DNA from: Massilia atriviolacea
GTDB taxonomy: Bacteria > Pseudomonadota > Gammaproteobacteria > Burkholderiales > Burkholderiaceae_D
Reading direction: 5' to 3'
Assembly (NCBI RefSeq): GCF_003953935.1
Contig: NZ_RXLQ01000001.1
Span: 98,121-162,120, forward strand
Length of the DNA stretch: 64,000 nucleotides
The translations under genes and the position numbers were made by a program. Positions 61,217 to 64,000 of this stretch are shown one piece after another. Below the pieces are notes generated by a model. It had not been told where the DNA came from and ran no database searches. It saw nothing but the letters and a program-made list of their open reading frames with translations. Each line of letters starts with the position of its first letter. The first letter of the stretch is position 1.

Positions 61217-63493
61217 TCAGTGCTTGCCCGGTGCGACCGAGCCGACGACGACATTGCTGCCGCGCGCCCCGGTAACGAGCTTGATGGCGAACAGGGCGAG
61301 GAACACGCAGCCGACCGCGAACACCACGTCACCCGGCACGCGCAGCCAGACCAGGGTTTCCATCACCGGCGAGTGAACCACCTCGGGCGAGCGGGCGAAC
61401 CAGGTGCCTTGCGTGACGCTGGCCCAGGCCTGGTAGATACCGGAAGGCAGGAGCGACATGAAGACCATCATCGCCAGGCCGGCGTTCAGGGTCCAGAACA
61501 TGGGCGCGAGCAGTTTGTCGGACCAGGCGGCGCGTTCGGTCAGGCCGCGCAGGCAGAACAGCATCAGGCCGATGCCGAGCATGCCGTAGACGCCGAACAG
61601 TGCCGCGTGGCCGTGGGCGGCGGTCATGTTCATGCCCTGCATGTAGTACAGCGCGATCGGGGTGTTGATGGCGAAACCGAGCAGCCCGGCGCCGACCACG
61701 TTCCAGAACCCGACGGCGATGAAGCACAGGATCGGCCATTTATAGGCTTGCACCCAGGGCGCCGCTTTCGAGCGCTGGTAGTTGCGCCATGCTTCGACGC
61801 CGATCATCGCCAGCGGGACCACTTCCAGCGCGGAGAACATGGCGCCGATCGCGATCACGAACGTCGGCGTACCGGTGAAGTACAGGTGGTGCAGCGTGCC
61901 CAGGATGCCGCCGAACAGGAACACGATGGTTTCCAGAATAATGGCGCTGTTGGCGGTCGATGCGGCGATCAGGCCGAGACGCGAGAACAGCAGGGCGATG
62001 ACGGCGGTGGCGAATACCTCGAAGAAGCCTTCGACCCACAGGTGGACCAGCCACCAGCGCCAGTATTCGACCATGGCGTAGTGGGTGCGCGGACCCCAGG
62101 TCAGCGAAGTGGCGTAGAAGCCGCCGATGCACAGGGCCGCCAGGAACACCATGGCGATCAGGCCACGGCTTTCCGATGGCTTGCGCAGGGCCGGCAGCAG
62201 GCCGCGTCCGAGCAGCAGGACCCAGAACAGCAGGCCGACGAACAGCAGGATTTGCCAGACGCGCCCCATGCTGGTGAATTCGAGCCCCTGGTTGCCGATC
62301 CAGAAGCTGTAGTCGTTACCCATGTGCTGCAGGGTGCCGAGCCAGCCGGTGATGGTGGAGCCGGCCACGATGAACAGCAGCGCGTAGAACAGGACGTTGA
62401 CGCCGAGCGCCTGGTATTTCGGTTCGTGCCCGGAGATGGCGGGGGCGATATACAGGCCCGTCGCAAGCCAGGCGGTGGCGATCCACAGCACGGCGAACTG
62501 GGTGTGGATGGTGCGGCTGACGGTGAACGGCAGGATTTCGCCGAGCGGGAAGCCGAAGAAGCTCTGGCCTTCGACCGCGTAGTGGGCGGTGATGATGCCC
62601 ATGCCGACCTGCGCCAGCACCAGCGCGATGACGACCCAGAAGTACTTGCGGGTGGCGCGCATCGACGGTGTCGGTTTGAGGTCGAACAGCGGGTCGGATT
62701 TGGGTGGCGCCGGGTCGTCGCCTTCGTGGGCGCGGCCGTGGTAGAAGATCATGCCGGCGATCGCCGCGATCATCAGGATCACGCTGGCGATCGACCAGAT
62801 GCCGGCGCCGGCGGTGGGGCCGTTGCCGACCAGCGGTTCGTGCGGCCAGTTGCTGGTGTAGCTGATCGCCGTTTCCCCCGGACGGTCGGCGGCGGCCGAC
62901 CAGGACGACCAGAAGATAAAGGCGGGCAGGGCGCGCAGGTCCTCGGCATCGGCCAGGCTGCCCGCACTCATGGCGTACTGCTCGCGCAGGGCGTCGAGTT
63001 TGGGATCGGCGCCGAACAGGGCGCTGTAGTGGGCGGCGACTTCACGCACGGCTTGCGCGCGTTCCGGCGACAGGGTGATGGCGCCGCTGCGGGCGTCGTA
63101 GGTATTGGCGCGCATTTCGCGCTTGAGGCGCTCGTTCAGGCCAGCCTGCTGTTCGAAATCGAGCTCGGCGAACGGCTTGCTGTGCTCCTTGGTGGCGTAG
63201 ATCTCGCGCAGTGCCAGCGCTTCGCGGTGCAGCCAGTCGGCCGACCAGTCCGGGGCCAGGTAGCTGCCGTGACCCCAGACGGAGCCGAGCTGCTGGCCGC
63301 CGGCCGAGAGCCAGGCTTGCTGGCCGCGCTCGACCTGGCCTTGGGAGAAGAGAACGTCGCCTTGGCGGCTGGCGACCTGTTTGGGAATCGGGGGAGCGCT
63401 CAGGTAGATCTCGGTCCCGACCCAGCCGAGAACGGCGAAGGACAGGACGCAGATCACTGCGAGCCAGGTCCATAGTTTGCGTGAGGCGTGCAT
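61217..63493 (-). CDS. norB: Quinol-dependent nitric oxide reductase (qNOR)
   Basis: 758 residues, with the N-terminal cytochrome-c-like domain fused to the NorB core but without a heme c motif, so quinol is the donor. About 14 helices. Heme-binding and FeB His are in TIHTQFAVLWIATAW, WRWWLVHLWVEGFFEVF, LHHLYFTG and NMTAAHGHAALFG; the family Glu residues are present. It reduces two NO to N2O. RBS AAGGAAA. Divergent from nsrR, which should repress it until NO appears. Confidence 0.96.
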   Translation of the reverse strand: MHASRKLWTWLAVICVLSFAVLGWVGTEIYLSAPPIPKQVASRQGDVLFSQGQVERGQQAWLSAGGQQLGSVWGHGSYLAPDWSADWLHREALALREIYATKEHSKPFAELDFEQQAGLNERLKREMRANTYDARSGAITLSPERAQAVREVAAHYSALFGADPKLDALREQYAMSAGSLADAEDLRALPAFIFWSSWSAAADRPGETAISYTSNWPHEPLVGNGPTAGAGIWSIASVILMIAAIAGMIFYHGRAHEGDDPAPPKSDPLFDLKPTPSMRATRKYFWVVIALVLAQVGMGIITAHYAVEGQSFFGFPLGEILPFTVSRTIHTQFAVLWIATAWLATGLYIAPAISGHEPKYQALGVNVLFYALLFIVAGSTITGWLGTLQHMGNDYSFWIGNQGLEFTSMGRVWQILLFVGLLFWVLLLGRGLLPALRKPSESRGLIAMVFLAALCIGGFYATSLTWGPRTHYAMVEYWRWWLVHLWVEGFFEVFATAVIALLFSRLGLIAASTANSAIILETIVFLFGGILGTLHHLYFTGTPTFVIAIGAMFSALEVVPLAMIGVEAWRNYQRSKAAPWVQAYKWPILCFIAVGFWNVVGAGLLGFAINTPIALYYMQGMNMTAAHGHAALFGVYGMLGIGLMLFCLRGLTERAAWSDKLLAPMFWTLNAGLAMMVFMSLLPSGIYQAWASVTQGTWFARSPEVVHSPVMETLVWLRVPGDVVFAVGCVFLALFAIKLVTGARGSNVVVGSVAPGKH

Positions 63494-63553
63494 GGCGTGG
63501 TTTCCTTGTTATTAGAACGGGGCGGTACAGTCCGCTCCGTTAAAGAAAGATTC

Positions 63554-63565
63554 TAGATACATCTA
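63554..63565. promoter_or_regulatory. NsrR-like element near norB
   Basis: TAGATGTATCTA on the minus strand, a half-site-like match to the NsrR core AGATGYAT. It is about 60 bp upstream of norB. It shares TAGATGTAT with the plus-strand element at 63621. Confidence 0.5.
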
Positions 63566-63620
63566 TTTAAACAAGCAAGTTAAATACTTCTTTTCGCGCA
63601 AACGTCGCCATCTGGATCAA

Positions 63621-63645
63621 TAGATGTATACTGAATGCCTCATTT
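63621..63645. promoter_or_regulatory. NsrR-like element near nsrR
   Basis: TAGATGTATACTGAATGCCTCATTT resembles the NsrR consensus AAGATGYATTT-n-AAATRCATCTT (both half-sites partly present). About 27 bp upstream of nsrR, consistent with autoregulation. Confidence 0.5.
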
Positions 63646-63671
63646 GACCCTGACTCTCACGATCCGACGCC

Positions 63672-64000
63672 ATGCGACTGACCGCCTATACCGATTACAC
63701 CCTGCGCACCCTGATCTACCTGGGCATGCACCGCGATCGCCTGGCCACCATCCAGGATATCGCCGACGTCCACGGCATCTCGAAGAACCACCTGATGAAA
63801 GTGGTGTATCAGCTTGGCCTGTCGGGCATGGTGGAGACGGTAAGGGGGCGCAATGGCGGGCTGCGGCTCAAGCTGGAGCCGGAAGACATCAATATCGGGG
63901 CCGTGGTGCGTCACAGCGAGACCGATTTCTATATGGCCGAGTGCTTCGATCCGGAGAGCACCTCGTGCACCTTGGCGCCGGCCTGCGCGCTCAAGGGCGT
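63672..64000 (+). CDS. nsrR: NO-sensing Rrf2 repressor NsrR (3' end outside the window)
   Basis: The first 109 residues are visible: MRLTAYTDYTLRTLIYLGMH and the winged helix TIQDIADVHGISKNHLMKVVYQLG, then TVRGRNGGLRL. Cluster cysteines are Cys91 in AECFDPE and those of SCTLAPACALKG, which hold a [Fe-S] cluster that reacts with NO. It is divergent from norB and should repress it without NO. The stop lies beyond 64000. Confidence 0.93.
   Translation, partial: MRLTAYTDYTLRTLIYLGMHRDRLATIQDIADVHGISKNHLMKVVYQLGLSGMVETVRGRNGGLRLKLEPEDINIGAVVRHSETDFYMAECFDPESTSCTLAPACALKG

Noticed and set aside
61175-63475. 766-codon plus-strand ORF opposite norB
   Set aside because: Shadow frame; the qNOR on the minus strand has full-length conserved motifs.

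Overview
The window looks like a chromosomal segment of a betaproteobacterium of the Oxalobacteraceae type (Massilia, Duganella, Telluria, Janthinobacterium). The signs are very high GC, the style of the proteins, an operon with the layout of the Burkholderiales CeoAB/BpeEF efflux pumps, and DUF1302, DUF3304 and VirK/YbjX family proteins. Genus is an inference. I see no insertion sequence, phage, integrase or CRISPR array, and no gene-free stretch above 300 bases.

Layout. 1-452: tandem tRNA-Arg(ACG) genes, each with its own terminator. 687-7604: a large orphan sensor kinase, an FMN-dependent L-lactate dehydrogenase-type gene, and a LysR/D-2-hydroxyacid dehydrogenase pair. 7737-14880: a tripartite RND efflux operon led by a 64-residue exported peptide and an alpha/beta-hydrolase-like protein that lacks its catalytic serine. 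14967-19503: ECF sigma factor, probable anti-sigma factor, and a VIT/VWA protein facing them. 19782-27608: a DNA-repair and stress block (LigD, catalase, Ku, a stress-type short-chain dehydrogenase and small envelope proteins). 27798-34877: diguanylate cyclase, SulP transporter, two Fe(II)/2-oxoglutarate oxygenases, DinB protein and a DUF1302 outer-membrane protein. 34990-40549: a complete urease operon ureDABCEFG plus ureJ. 40632-43436: arsC-like gene facing a compact operon that encodes a membrane-anchored linalool dehydratase/isomerase-like protein, an unlisted 43-residue membrane peptide and a DgkA-family lipid kinase. 43624-48671: VirK/YbjX protein and a Pls/PosA-type single-module NRPS fused to a membrane and beta-helix part.

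48776-64000 is an oxygen-limited respiration island: a heme-copper-like membrane protein, two DUF2249 proteins, a hemerythrin, UbiU/UbiV/UbiT (oxygen-independent ubiquinone synthesis), class III ribonucleotide reductase with its glycyl-radical domain on a separate 64-residue gene, SCO protein, NirV, copper nitrite reductase with a cytochrome c tail, quinol NO reductase and NsrR (cut by the window end). The regulation can partly be read: one TTGATGYAG-type Fnr/Dnr-like motif precedes three promoters, two NrdR boxes 15 bp apart precede nrdD, and TAGATGTAT elements lie between norB and nsrR. Together these genes should let the cell keep making quinone and dNTPs while reducing nitrite to N2O. No nitrate or N2O reductase lies inside the window.

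The most unusual items are the dehydratase/isomerase-like, micro-ORF and lipid kinase operon, the Pls/PosA synthetase, the serine-less hydrolase at the head of the efflux operon, and the split anaerobic ribonucleotide reductase with its visible operators.
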